Of a stretch of 64,000 nt of DNA, positions 51,401 through 62,612 are shown piece by piece (position 1 is the first letter of the stretch; each line of letters starts with the position of its first letter). Both the position numbers and the translations under genes were made by a program. Origin of the DNA: Taenia hydatigena (taxonomy: Eukaryota > Platyhelminthes > Cestoda > Cyclophyllidea > Taeniidae); the NCBI GenBank assembly GCA_036345935.2, contig JADWOT020000005.1, positions 20,314,369 to 20,378,368 on the forward strand. Reading direction: 5' to 3'. The notes under the pieces were generated by a model. That model did not search any database. It worked only from the letters and a program-made list of their open reading frames with translations, and was not told the DNA's origin.

Positions 51401-54400
51401 AATCGGTACCATGTATGGCGATTTGGGAATGTTTTCATCGTTGCAGAGAATATGAACAGCATATTCACCCGGTACGGTTGGCCAGTAGACCACCGTTGCA
51501 GAACCATCTCCATTGTCTGCGCAGTCAATTCGAGCCTCACTTGGACCCTCAATTGAGAAGCCTTTAAAAGGAAAGGGCCGAATTAAGTAGTATGGTCATC
51601 GGCACTGTTGGAGATGTTAACATTAAGAAAAGGAACCCACCCAGGGCGCCCGTCTCCCCATTGGTCTCAACCACAAAGACAGCCGGCTTGTTTACAACAC
51701 CACTGACAAGACCAGGACCAAAAGCACGAATTCGAGTCTCCTTGTAGGGTCCGACATCCACCTGGATTGAGTGAAAAGAAGAATGAAAATTCACCCCACC
51801 ACACTGATTTGCAAGTTTATCTGAAGTACAGAAGCTAAAATGAATCAGAAAGTTCAAAACATCCCTTAAAAGAACAAGGGAATTAAAACTTCTTGCTCTA
51901 CAAATTGAACTAATGAACCAGTCATAACAGAAAGTACCTACAAATCAGATGTTAGGTATATTTTAAAAGGGACCAGTTAGAGTGCAACGGAAGAGCCATC
52001 ATTGTGAGCCAACCTTGAAGGGACTCAGCATGATGTGATCACCACCGTAGCGAACATTGACGGTGTGAGGCCCAGCTTGTTGCGGGGTGTAGACGCATTC
52101 GTATGTGTATGGCCCAATCTTCCTCTGCTGGCACTTCTCCTCACGACCGTCTATTGTTAAACAAAAAAGTATCAAAATTAACCCATTTCTACCGAAGTGC
52201 TGTTGCTGTGCGCACCTTTTGCGTCAATGTCACTCACATAGTTTCGTTTAAAAATAATTCACGGCTTCAGAGACAAAGGAACAAAAGCAGGGCAGTTCAG
52301 AGGCAGTATAACTTACTAGGTCCAACAACCGTGGCTTCAACCACACCTTCTCCAGCATCTTCAGTGTGGACTTTGAAGTCAGCGAGATCACGCACCCTAA
52401 CTCCATGCGGTTGGATGCCCCGACCCGTTGCGTAGGCCTGTTTAGCGTCACAGGCTAAAAAATGAAGTCAGTTTATAATTCCAAAGTAAAAAGCAAGAAG
52501 CTTATTCAAAACTTCGATAAAAGGCAATAAAAATAGCAGAGAAAAATCATTTCGCATGATAGCTGAATCGCGCTGGTCATCCGTCAAGGACACCACCTGA
52601 TTGGCCAGGGAAAAGGCGAGAGAGATCATGCATCCAGCACAGAAAGGCGCGAATTTATAATGAGCAAAAATTTAAAAAGAAATATTTTTCGCTGTAGACA
52701 TGCTCAACAACGAAGGCTTTGGACAGAACGATGAACGAACCTGGCTGCCAAGGTGGTGCTATTTGAGTGTCCGGACGTTTGACCGAACTAATCGGTGGCT
52801 CTGAAAGTGAAAGTCTCAGGAGGATAAAAATCACACATTCTCGACACATGGGCAGCAGGAAGGTGCATCTTCAACGAAGCAGCCAAATTAAGCACGAAAT
52901 AATCTCAAGATTTGCCTCCTTTTATGTGTGCTTTTTTCGGCAAAAGTAAAATAAAATGCCAGCCAGCAGAAACAGGCGCATGGAGAGTCAAATCCTCGAT
53001 GAATTAACTCAACACGAGGCAAAGCAAAATGAGATGGCTGTCTGCACTTTCGCTTGTAAAAAGACCAAAAGGTAAGCCATCGGAGAGCAAAAAGAAAAGA
53101 GGAAACGCGGATGCAGTTTAGGTAAACAAACCTGATGCCACAATTGGCGTTTTTGTGGCGTTCAGTGGCTTTATACCAGCAACTTCAATTGGTCCCTCTA
53201 TAAAAAATTACCTTTAAGCAGCCTGGTCACTCGATTATTTCTGATTCTTGCTTTTTTGATCGACTTTCTGACAACATGCAAGCGATATCACTGGCATCCA
53301 ATAAAAAGACGACATCCATTCCTGTTTCCGTGGAACTATTCGAATTATTTCGCTCGGTAAAGCGTATGAGGTTTTAGTGATCAATAAAAGGCGCTTTGTT
53401 TGGAAAAGTGAAGAGAAAACTGAACAAATGGGGAACCTGACTTAGGCTGCGGATACAAAAGGAGTCTACCCCACGTTTTGGGGTCACTTTACATTGATAC
53501 CGGGGAGCTGTAAAGAACGGCCTTGCGTGACCTTAGATCGGACATTCTGACCGGCTAATTGATGTGCTTTGGACAAATCGATCCAATTTGGTTAAAAATT
53601 GTCTTTTTTCCATTTTATGGGGTACCAAAGCGGTCTTATGTGACCTTGGAATCGACAGACCGAATGGATACTTGGGAGGATGTCACGGTTTCACCAAGCA
53701 CACTCAACCAGTCATGCGTCAGACAGATATCAAAGCGACATTTCTGGAAGCGGATCCACGTCGATCTCCAGAAGCAGCTGTATAAGTACAAGGTAGGAGG
53801 TGAATAACTCAAAGGCTTTCTACAAGTCGTTCTAACATTTCACGATGAGTAGATGCATGCAAGTGGTAAAACAAGGAAAATAGAAGCTGCGTTTTCCTTT
53901 TTGTACCCCTTTTTATGCACAAATCTTGCGGACATTCAATGCTCCCCTCCTGGGGATGCGTACGACCAAAGAGGCCCTTAAGGTCTAGCAAAATTAGTCG
54001 AAAGAAATAAGGCAGATATTTAATGTCTAATCGAGTGTTGAGATCACCTCCTCCCCACCCTTTGGGGTGGGAAGGGGGCGGAGAAACTAAAAGGGAAGCG
54101 GTAAACGAACCTTTTACCACCTCTTTCATTTGTGACTGCTGAGGGATGCTTGCTTCTGTCCCAAAAAATGAAAGTAAGATGAGATCTCCATATCTCTGTC
54201 AACCATGGGCATCTACTGACACTCACTTTCACCTGTCATTTGAGTTTTTAATGCTACGAAATACTACGCATTTGGAAAAATATCTGAAGATAAAATTTCC
54301 TTCATGATAGATACATAGATGGATGGGAAGGAAGAGAAATCAAGTAAAGGACGAAAAAACGCATAACGCAAGCTCCGAGCAGGAAAAACGCTGCGCCAAC

Positions 54401-57400
54401 CAACCAACCAACCTTGCATAGTTGCATGATGCGGTAAAGAGGGTTTCCTTGGTGAAGCTACTGCCTCTGCAAAAAAACCGATATACTACTGAAACCCGCT
54501 TTAACTAATCACATGCTTGCTGTGAGGGTGACACGCGGGGTGCGGTCTACCGGCTTACCTTGAACACCTGATAAGGTAAATGGACAGTTGGGTGGAAAGG
54601 GGGAAGGGACACAGGGGCTAATGAGCACCAAGTTAAGGTGAGGATTGACCAACTTGTTTTCTGGTATAAATTACTCACGCGGTCCGACCATCACACCAAA
54701 AGGTGAATTGGGAATTTGTTGACCCGCGAAGAAGACGTTCACCGAGTGTAGACCCTCCACCTTGGGTGTGTACTCCACTAAGTAATTGTCCTCACTTTGA
54801 CGAGTGATGTTGGGCTTGATGACATCTTGTCGTCCTTGCGGATCCAAGATAACACAATCAGCGATGCCTTCGCCAGCTCCTGGGGGTAGAAGAAATGGAA
54901 CCATTCAGACTACCGCTAGGCAACAAAGAGGATGAAAAAGGTGTGCTTTAAGAGTCAGACTTTTTCTCTCTTGGCCCTCTTTGGATACCTAGGTTAGGTA
55001 GGTGCAGCACTGATTGGTGGAGCTTTACAACGGTCAACTTACCCTCGTTTTCCACCTCAACTAAAAATCGGTCAAATCGCCTTTTATCATTCACCAGAAG
55101 AGGAGATCAAAAGGGTACAGTAACTTCTCAACTTACCCGTGGTAAAGATGTTGAAGAAGGTTCTACGTCCCACTTGATTTCCCTGTGGTTCAATGCCGGG
55201 TCCAGAGGCGGAGGCTTTACTTGGATCTGCGGCACCTTCAACCATGACCTTGAAGGGTGAATTCATGATCTCCTTGGTTGCGAATTTAATAATGACTCGG
55301 TACTCCCCTGCCTGAGTCGGTACGTAGGCGCAGGAGTAGGTGTTCGGTCTGTCCATGTTTGGAACGATGTCACACTGAAGGAGGTGGTAACAAGGAAAAA
55401 GTGGATGGAAGCATAAGTGAAGGGTTATTTCTTTTTTTTCCTTCACATACCGGTTCTCGTTGACCCTTTGGATTGAGAACAATCACCTCGACAGAACCCT
55501 TTCCGGCTGAGGAGGCATCAATTGTAAATCGTGCCGGCATTCCCACCTTATTTCCGCGAGGTTCAAGGCCTACAAGTATGCGAATATTAATCAGGTGAGT
55601 GAGTTTCCTTACTGCCACTAAGATGGCTATCAGGCAACTGCCAATCAATGTCGGCGTCTTTATCAGCAAACACTTTAAACTGTGTCCTTGGCGCTGGTGA
55701 CCGAGGACCAAGGAAGAAGAGGAGGCAAGCAAAGCGCTGCCGTGAAAAACAGGCGCACACCGCCAGACCACGAAATTCCACACTGTTGTGATGTTTACTC
55801 TCGCCTTTGTGCTGAGGCCACCGCTGATGACAAAATCGACGCGCGGTTTCAGCTAAGACTGCGTGATTGACACTGACCTCAATGAGATACTGAAACCCTA
55901 TTTCCATGCAGGATGGCAACAAGACTTCACACTGCCACTCCCTCCTTCTCTCCTTCTCTCTCGGTAAATGGTGTTGCTCCGTGCCAACAGGAGGCAAGAT
56001 GAGAGCTTTCATGCTCAGCTGGCTGCCGGCGGATGTGATTGGACCCTAGGGTGTTGGGTGTAACCCAGGCAAAACTTGAAGCTCTCCTCACGTATACTTC
56101 CGGTGGTGAGGCTGAACAAACAATTGGTAGGTTGTGCTGCTTGCGCAAGTGAAGTGAGTAAAGGTGAGATGTGGGAGGAGGTAGAGTGGGGGATAGGTGG
56201 GCAGGGAAGTAGGGGAAGTTGGTCAATAAAACATACAGTTGTTCACTTAAATCCGGAACTGTGAAGTAATGACCGGTATTAATTTACAACCGTTGAACCT
56301 CTGAAGAGGCAATTTTATTGCTATCGGGTAACCACATGTCAACATAGATGAATTTGTGGCGGATAATGTCTCTATCCTGACAGGTCGAAAATGTCCAAAT
56401 TCTAACCAATCAGAAATAGCTCTGTAAAATTTAGAATTTGTCTCTAAATTTCCTCTGTATTCACCAACCAGCAGTCAATTACACAGTGGATAGAAGTTTT
56501 AAGCCTACTGAATCAAGTTACCTGGTCCATAGGCTCTCACACTGGCCGGATTTGCACGTGGTCTCAGTGGAGCACCATCCTTCAACTTGGCACTGGGAAA
56601 TTGACTCAAATATGTCATCATAGCCTTTTCATCCACCCGAGGGTTAATCATCTCCTCAGGTCTGATAAGTTGGGGCACATCCAACCACTGTTCTGCAGCA
56701 TTCATAGCCTCAGTGGCGTTGCGCAACTTCTGTTTCGGCTCCCAGTCCCTCCAGTCGGGACACAGACCCGGAGCACAGGCATCAACCAATGCGCCGATCG
56801 CAGTACCGTCGTTCCAGTCGGTGGTGAAGTTCTTCACCGGACGCTCCACCAGCTTGGAGTTTAGCCACGCGAGAAGTCGCTGTTTGGGAGTGGGGCCGGA
56901 ACTTCCCTAGATGGAGAAGGTAAGGACATTAAGTAGACAAATTTTAGAGGAATTCTTTCCATTCCCATTGTTTTTCAGAATAGCCCACCTGATTGTAATC
57001 CTCACCCTCCCATAGTGGCAGCGTGATAGAGTAGTGAAGAATGAGGGTCCAAATCAACCCGAGAATGAGCTTCAATCGACAGTCGACAATATCGGTACTA
57101 TCTGGATGGTGAAGGTGAACTCTGTGAGGGATAGGGGACTAACTCACCTATATTGACCAGCCGTAGGCCCTCCTGCTCCTCCAAAAATCTCAACACCATG
57201 GTTACATTCTCTAGCTTTTGGGTACGAAAACTCGGTTTCCGATTGACATGACGAAACTTCTGACCCGAGAGTGATTCAATCAGGTCAATCAATCTTAAAC
57301 CGTCGGCGAAATCAAACTGAATGTCGTCTACCGAGGTGCCTTTATTCTTCAAGTGTTCATTAGCCCATCTAGTGAAAGTGTTCTTTTGAATTAACTTCCA

Positions 57401-57529
57401 TTCGGCATCTTCAGCCAACTCGCGTTCGGCCAATGGGATCTCTCCCTCCTCCTCCTCGTCCACATACCCGTCTCCGGGGTCATCGTAACTCTCGAAGTAG
57501 CCCCCCGCTGGGTTCGCCTCTGCGTACAT
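34167..57529 (-). CDS. FLN: Filamin, complete gene (36 coding exons)
   Basis: Large actin-crosslinking and scaffold protein of the cortical cytoskeleton. I assembled ATG 57529 to TAA 34167 as 36 exons totalling 7557 nt, so 2518 residues, in frame without a break (human filamin A has 2647). Order: tandem CH domains, 13 Ig/filamin repeats, hinge 1, 8 repeats, hinge 2, one C-terminal dimerisation repeat. Repeats show the family marks ([30 protein letters not shown], YLPxxPG, VPGSPF). Most introns are phase 1. The start is the first in-frame ATG ([10 protein letters not shown]) upstream of the CH1 domain. Exons are detailed in the sub-region entries. Compared with human, repeats equivalent to 7 and 10 are absent, and a Pro-rich linker is added between repeats 2 and 3. 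Plus-strand open frames across this span are antisense shadows. Confidence 0.97.
36811..44637 (-). CDS. FLN: Filamin rod 2, repeats equivalent to human 16-23
   Basis: Exons are 44637-44368, 44300-44127, 43743-43585, 42405-42202, 41527-41246, 41041-40877, 40569-40379, 38798-38607, 37554-37263 and 37013-36811. They preserve the rod 2 layout, where odd repeats bind integrin and other partners and even repeats mask them. Readable anchors are [96 protein letters not shown] and [15 protein letters not shown]. The intron 40378-38799 appears to begin with GC rather than GT. Confidence 0.95.
38799..40378 (-). other. GC-AG intron in filamin
   Basis: The exon ends SKAEIDFE and must join DRKDGSC as in all filamins. 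On the minus strand the junction reads TTTGAG|GCAAGC, with no GT nearby. AG|GCAAG matches the known GC-AG donor consensus. The acceptor is CTTCTTGTCAG|GATCG. Confidence 0.85.
44708..44991 (-). CDS. FLN: Filamin hinge 1 exons, including a 36-nt microexon
   Basis: Exon 44991-44956 (36 nt, phase 0-0) encodes [12 protein letters not shown]. Exon 44846-44708 continues [20 protein letters not shown] and enters the repeat equivalent to human 16 ([14 protein letters not shown]). Hinge 1 in vertebrate filamins gives rod flexibility and is cleaved by calpain. The microexon is symmetric, so hinge length could be varied by skipping. Confidence 0.88.
45131..48568 (-). CDS. FLN: Filamin Ig repeats 7-13 of this protein
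   Basis: Exons are 48568-47921, 47793-47620, 47545-47222, 47163-47015, 46938-46621, 45903-45714 and 45375-45131. The 648-nt exon is the largest and encodes most of two repeats without an intron ([18 protein letters not shown], then [19 protein letters not shown]). Later repeats read [52 protein letters not shown] and [14 protein letters not shown]. By sequence they correspond best to human repeats 8, 9 and 11-15, so the equivalents of human 7 and 10 appear to be missing. Confidence 0.93.
48940..52454 (-). CDS. FLN: Filamin Ig repeats 3-6
   Basis: Exons are 52454-52317, 52150-52014, 51761-51641, 51561-51368, 49742-49485 and 49285-48940. Repeat 3 reads [19 protein letters not shown], repeat 4 [19 protein letters not shown], repeat 5 [17 protein letters not shown] and repeat 6 [19 protein letters not shown]. 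The exon ending at 51368 uses GCA|GTGAGT, giving [12 protein letters not shown] as in other filamins. The 1.6-kb intron at 49743-51367 shows no gene. Confidence 0.95.
52741..54567 (-). CDS. FLN: Filamin microexon array encoding a Pro-rich linker between repeats 2 and 3
   Basis: Three small exons, all phase 1-1, lie in a row: 54466-54413 (54 nt, [17 protein letters not shown]), 53197-53132 (66 nt, [20 protein letters not shown]) and 52800-52741 (60 nt, [19 protein letters not shown]). Each acceptor is followed by AG and each exon ends in a single base; the first two end in G, so a Glu is created at the internal junctions. A fourth candidate of 9 nt (54567-54559, CTTATCAG|GTGTTCAAG|GTAAGC) has the same phase and also ends in G. 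Skipping all of them joins MVGP to [12 protein letters not shown], which is the arrangement of human filamin A. The repeats on both sides are intact. Regulation by alternative splicing is an inference; the exon boundaries themselves are strongly supported, except for the 9-nt one. The 7557-nt total excludes the 9-nt exon. Confidence 0.8.
54398..54413 (-). repeat. Short GTTG tandem repeat at a splice donor
   Basis: On the minus strand the donor of the 54-nt microexon is the first unit of a GTTG run (CAAG|GTTGGTTGG and on). The repeat places several GT dinucleotides four bases apart just downstream of the exon. Confidence 0.85.
54679..55569 (-). CDS. FLN: Filamin Ig repeats 1-2
   Basis: Exons are 55569-55451, 55374-55137 and 54879-54679. 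They encode [20 protein letters not shown] (repeat 1) and [20 protein letters not shown] with [16 protein letters not shown] (repeat 2), ending FGVMVGP at a C|GTGAGT donor in phase 1. The match to human repeats 1-2 is close in order and spacing. Confidence 0.95.
56522..57529 (-). CDS. FLN: Filamin actin-binding domain (CH1-CH2)
   Basis: Exons are 57529-57148, 57101-56989 and 56906-56522. Residues 1-42 form an acidic leader containing [10 protein letters not shown]1 begins at [18 protein letters not shown] (about residue 43) and ends with [22 protein letters not shown]2 runs from [14 protein letters not shown] through [14 protein letters not shown] to MMTYLSQFP. Repeat 1 then follows directly at VRAYGPG. 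This is the typical spectrin-class F-actin-binding tandem. There is no insertion between CH2 and repeat 1. Confidence 0.97.
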
Positions 57530-59461
57530 CTTTCCTCTTCTCTCCTGAGTTTCTTTAGAAGGAAAAGTGTAATACAATATTAAAATGCACTTTTTACTCC
57601 TCTGCTTTGGTTACACTCGTTCAAGATAGAAATATAGTTATTTCGGTTTCTTTTTTAGTTTGGAAGTCGTTCCGTTTTTCACTTAGGATAAAAAATTGCA
57701 AGAAAAGAAGTTTCACTCGTTTCCTGAGGATTGACTTCCCCAACTTTTCCTTATCTGCCCAGGAGAGATTGGACAATTCGCCCCATTTTGACTAACAAGT
57801 GACTTGCACTCGGATAGAACAGCTACAGAAGCAAAGGACATTAATTTGCCACTTTGGAGAAACTTTTGGAAAAGTAGTCAATTAATAAAACTTTTAGAGT
57901 TTATTGAAGACGCAATACTTCGTTTGTTTTAACTACGTTTGCCCTAGCTGCGTAGGCCGGCCTCCGAGCCATGTCAGCAGCTCATTCCCCTCTGTCTATT
58001 GAATATGTATACTCTGCCCTGGTATTTTGCCTTCGTTTGCCTTTAAGGGAGCCTCAGGACGCTGCAGAAGACACTCAATTTTCCTTTTAGTTTTATTAAG
58101 AAATTCTAAGCAGTTCACATTTAACATCCCAGCAACAGTCAGTAATGCCCAGGTGTTGCAACCCTGGTCGATGGGACAAAACGGTTCTAGCGTTGCCATG
58201 GTTAGGGCTAAGTTGTTGACCGAGAGACAATTTTCGACCCTCGAAAAAAACTGTTTTGCAAAAATTTGTCAGAGTTGTTTAATTATTTCTAACCTATACT
58301 GAAAAAATGCAATCCCATTAAACAAAACAGAGTCAAAATATAGGAAGTTAGATTGGCTATTTTGGTCTTCTATTGGCTCAGTTTGAAACTTGTTCCGACC
58401 TAGTAATTTGTACTTCCACTTATGTACTAAGCATTCCGATAATTAGCCACTTCGACTTATTCCAGTTTTCAAGTAACTCTTACGAATTGAGCCAAAGTAT
58501 TTGGGTGAAGCAGAAAACAAAATAAGCAAGAAAACTGCCCAGCCATATATCGTATACGCTTGTTTGTGCGCTTTTTTCACTCTAGATGACCTTTGGAGTT
58601 AATACATGATTAAGTTGATTAGTCTGCCCGCGTTTTTCAAGAAGCATTTGCTATAGTGCGAGGCATTTAGCTCTAATATATTTTGCGTTTCGCTAAAAGG
58701 CTTTACTTTAACCATCCCATTTACGCGAGATGAGGTTATTTTTTTCGAACAGGATAAGGAATTTGTTTTAATCCTTCTTTCTGCCTAATATCTGTACACT
58801 GTGCGCAGACTGCAATTGTTTCCTCTTATCATCCGGAAATCTGCACTTTTAGATCAGTCAGCTAAATTTCGAGTTACGCTTATATTATCATCAATTGATA
58901 TAATGGTCTACTAAGTAGTATCAGAATGAAGTTAACTTACAAAGTGAATATTCCTAGACGTTCGTTGAACGTAGAGAAACTTTGCTTCCGATTGTTTTTC
59001 CAAGCAAGGATTGCCCCAATCCACTGTTGCGCAACTCCTCAGCCGGTTATTTTTATGGCAGAAAGGCAGGAGACAAAAAACGAATAATACTCACGAATAT
59101 ATAAAACTATATATTCGGTAGAGGAATTAAAAATGCAGACTTCCACTACTGAGGTTGAATGAGAGAGAGAGATTGGATGAGTTAATGTGTGTGAGGAGTA
59201 GTTGCTCTCCCGCCGCAGCACGTATGACAAGGCTTTTGGGTGAACTTCTGTCTGTCCGGCTATCTGCAGTCCTTCCGCCCAACCTACCTCCTCCCGCCTC
59301 CACTTTCCCCCTATCGATCCGTGCCTGCTGCTGTGCACGTAGGTGCGTGCCAACGTGCGCGTTCGCCTTCCCAAGGGCAATGGATTGGGCGTTGTGCTGT
59401 AGCTTCTGGCTTGGTTCTGTCATCTGACGATTGGGTGATGCTAATAGTTGTGTACGGACAC

Positions 59462-59480
59462 GCACACACACACACACACA
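59462..59480. repeat. (CA)n microsatellite
   Basis: An uninterrupted run of CA dinucleotides. Confidence 0.92.
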
Positions 59481-62400
59481 CGCCACTTGGTGCTGGGTGG
59501 ATCAATGACCGCCACCACGCCTTCCACTCCCTCCATGCAGGATGGAACTGTTTTCCACGTTCTCAAGATAACCCTTTCGATTGTTTTCTGACAAACCATT
59601 GTCTCTAAGTCACTGAGTAGAAGTCGATTATCGATCGATCATTCTTGACTGCTGTCCAAGCATACGTCGATCGAGAAATGGATGATTGTTAGCGTTTAAT
59701 GAGTGCAAAACAGAGAAATTTTTTTGCGCGGAAGGAATCAATCAATCAAAAATGTTTTAGACTTCTAAGCTAAAGTTAAGAGCAATGAATTTTTTACTCA
59801 AATATTGGTTGAGAGACTAGCATGATTAGCACAGCCGTCAATCACTAGTGATAGGTCGCTCTAGTTGACCTTGTGAACAAGCTAGTTGTGAGCCAAGGTC
59901 TCTAATCTGGTGACAGCTTATTTAGCCAATTGGCAGCCTCGAATGCCATATCTTGTCGCAGACTTTAATGAGGCAGTCCTTTTGACAGTGATGTCTACGT
60001 AGCCATAACAAAGCCAAATCTTACCGCGGGTGTGTGTGTGTGTAGGTGCGTGGGATAAGGCTCGACGAGAGAGGGAGAGGGAGGGCTATTGATTCTACAG
60101 TAAACAAGAGACCCTATGATCCCAACATGGGACAGAAGGCACGTGATATCTTATCCTCTCGCCTTGTCAACGTGGAAGTTTGTTTATCTTTTACCAACCA
60201 TGGCTGCGGAAGAAGAAAATTTCCCAGAAATTGCTGCAACTACCCGCCAAACCACTCTCACAGCCGTCAGGTTTAAGAGGACTGGAAGGCTCCACAAATG
60301 CACAAATGCTCAATTCGAAAATTATGGAACCCTAGATAGAGGAGATTAAACATACTACGTGGTCAAGTCGATGCCCAAAATAAAAAAGCACCATCCAATT
60401 TAATGGTCCAAGTGGTTCACTTTTTACTCTTAGTCTGGGAGGACCTTATTGTTTAACACATAGGCTCCAAAAACCAGTCTCCACGGGGAACGCTACCCAG
60501 CACGTGTTAGTAATTTATTGGCTCATTGGCCCAAATTATTACCAGTGTAGAAACGCAGACGTAAAAGTGAATAAAAGCACGTGTAACATGTAAGCGACGA
60601 CGAGCGCTGTCACGCATGCGTGGCGCTGTTGAATTATTTGAGTTTCTCTTCGAAGAGGAGGTGGTAGGCAAAGCTGAAACATTGACGGAATTATTTTGGA
60701 ATTCATAAGGACGTGCTCATTGAGACAATTCGACAACAAATTTTATTCGTGTGTGAGCCTATTTTTGCTTCTAGAAGACGAAAAATTGAGGCATCTGCAG
60801 CTCTTACCAATTTGCCCCCATATGAATAAATAGCATTGGCCAGATGATAGGTCGCACACCAAGAAAATTTGAAGCTCGTCAATTAGACAGAGAGTGGAGA
60901 GGGTAATATTCTCTTCTCATTAGAGCCAAATATTGGACCTTCCCGCGCCCGGAGTGACACAACCAAGGGGTTTAGGCGTTTATAAAGAAGTTGATCTTCT
61001 TTCACACCCTATTGTTTTACTGCTTTGAATTGGGGAGTTGGATCGAAGAAGTGAAGTTTCCCTTCTACCGCTACCTTTTACCCGACACAGACAGGCAGGT
61101 AGAGGCAGGAGGGGAGAAGGATTGACAGACCCACACACACACATCTGACAGGCACAGACGTGCAGATGAAGTGATGGATGGCTCGGAAGTGAGAGAATAA
61201 CGCCGAAAGGTAAAAAGCCACGAAGCTACTACCCATAAAACCAATGGGTCATTTCGTCTGTCTGTCGGTCCGTCATTCAAACAGACTGTTAGTCAGCCCC
61301 ATTAGCTAACAACGCCACAATAACGGTGCCAATTCAAAACAAATAAACTGTCTTTTAAATAGTATGCCACTCATCTGTGTTGCCTATGACACGGGGAATT
61401 CGGCTGCTTCCCGGTTAGAGGCAAGCAGTTCTTCACTGTGCCGAAAAGTGGATGCGCCGCAGGTCCTGCCCAACGTGGCATACCAATCATTGTTTAACTC
61501 AACAGTAGAAGCACGTACTATGCATAATTTCGAATCGGTAGACTTTCCGTCATCCGCACCTTCCCAGCACGCTTTCTTGAAAAACAAAAGGAAAAAGCAT
61601 TCCAACTGATAAGACCGCCTTTATGGAAAACACACAGCTTGAAGGTAAAATTGTCGGTAAAATAATTATGATGCGAAGGCTCAAATAAGGAGCATAATAT
61701 CCTACCACAAAATTCATAGGAATAATCTACAAAGTTGTGCGGAATCAATTTGTTTAAATTGATAATGCTGCCCCCGTGCCTTCGAAGTAGTCTAAATGTG
61801 AGGTTCAGCGCGCAATAAGCTGTTTTTAGGCGTAAAAAAGCGTTCTGGCATCTTTTCTTCGGGATGATGTTGGCGAATAAATGCAACAGCTTTTAATGAA
61901 ATGATATTTTTTGTAAATTTGTTGACAAATGCTAAGTGTCAGAGGCGATTCATGTCGCTCCTTATTCGCCTCTGAAGCGTTCGTTATTCACGACGAAATG
62001 ATTAAATGGTGCCCTTGGTAAGCTGAACTACCCAAACTGTGACCCCGGCCCCGTATCCTCTTTCAACCGCAGATGGCGTGATTTATTACCGCTGATACGT
62101 TGAACCGGTCAAGCAACCATTCACACATTTCCGGGCTTCACGCCACCGATTTAGTTGTAGAGATTTGTCAAGCGTGTGGGCACTGGCTTGTGTCAATCCA
62201 TTGGCACAGTTCCCGCCTCTGTACCACTTGCTGACCACCTGGTGAAGATGGCTCCAACTCGTCCACTTGACGAACTAATGTGTAGGCGATCCTCGTCTTG
62301 TTGGTTTGTCGGGCGTTTGAGGGTGCAGTAGGACAACACAAACCAACTGGAATTGAAGCCGAATCATATGATTCCAATGGCCCTTTTTTCATCGTTAGGC

Positions 62401-62539
62401 GTTGTCCTCACACTTCATCCTTACGACAATTTGCCTACCCTTTGTGTGCGTTTCTGTCTGTCAGTCTACTTTCTTGTACCTGTCTATCCGTCCGTCACTC
62501 AACTAGTTATTTAGCTTTGGTTTATTTGGACCTTTGATG

Positions 62540-62612
62540 AGAGTGTAACTCACTCCTCCATAGATTTAGCTGTAAGTCGAGTGACCTAAGCGCTCTACCA
62601 TTCAGTAGGCTT
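62540..62612 (-). other. Degenerate tRNA-like (possible SINE head) sequence
   Basis: The minus strand reads CTACTGAATGGTAGAGCGCT, which resembles a tRNA D-arm with an internal A box (CTAC pairs with GTAG). About 40 bases on, GAGTG AGTTA CACTC forms a stem-loop. There is no proper anticodon arm, no GGTTCGA B box and no closing acceptor stem, so it is not a functional tRNA. A decayed tRNA-derived SINE is possible; chance resemblance is equally possible. Confidence 0.2.

Noticed and set aside
53559..53807. Two overlapping plus-strand frames in the filamin intron between the 66- and 54-nt exons
   Set aside because: Neither has family features. I also tested the minus strand for another cassette exon and found only stop-containing or out-of-phase candidates.
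61364..61609. Overlapping frames of 81 (plus) and 73 (minus) codons
   Set aside because: Mutual shadows, neither with recognisable motifs or splice signals.
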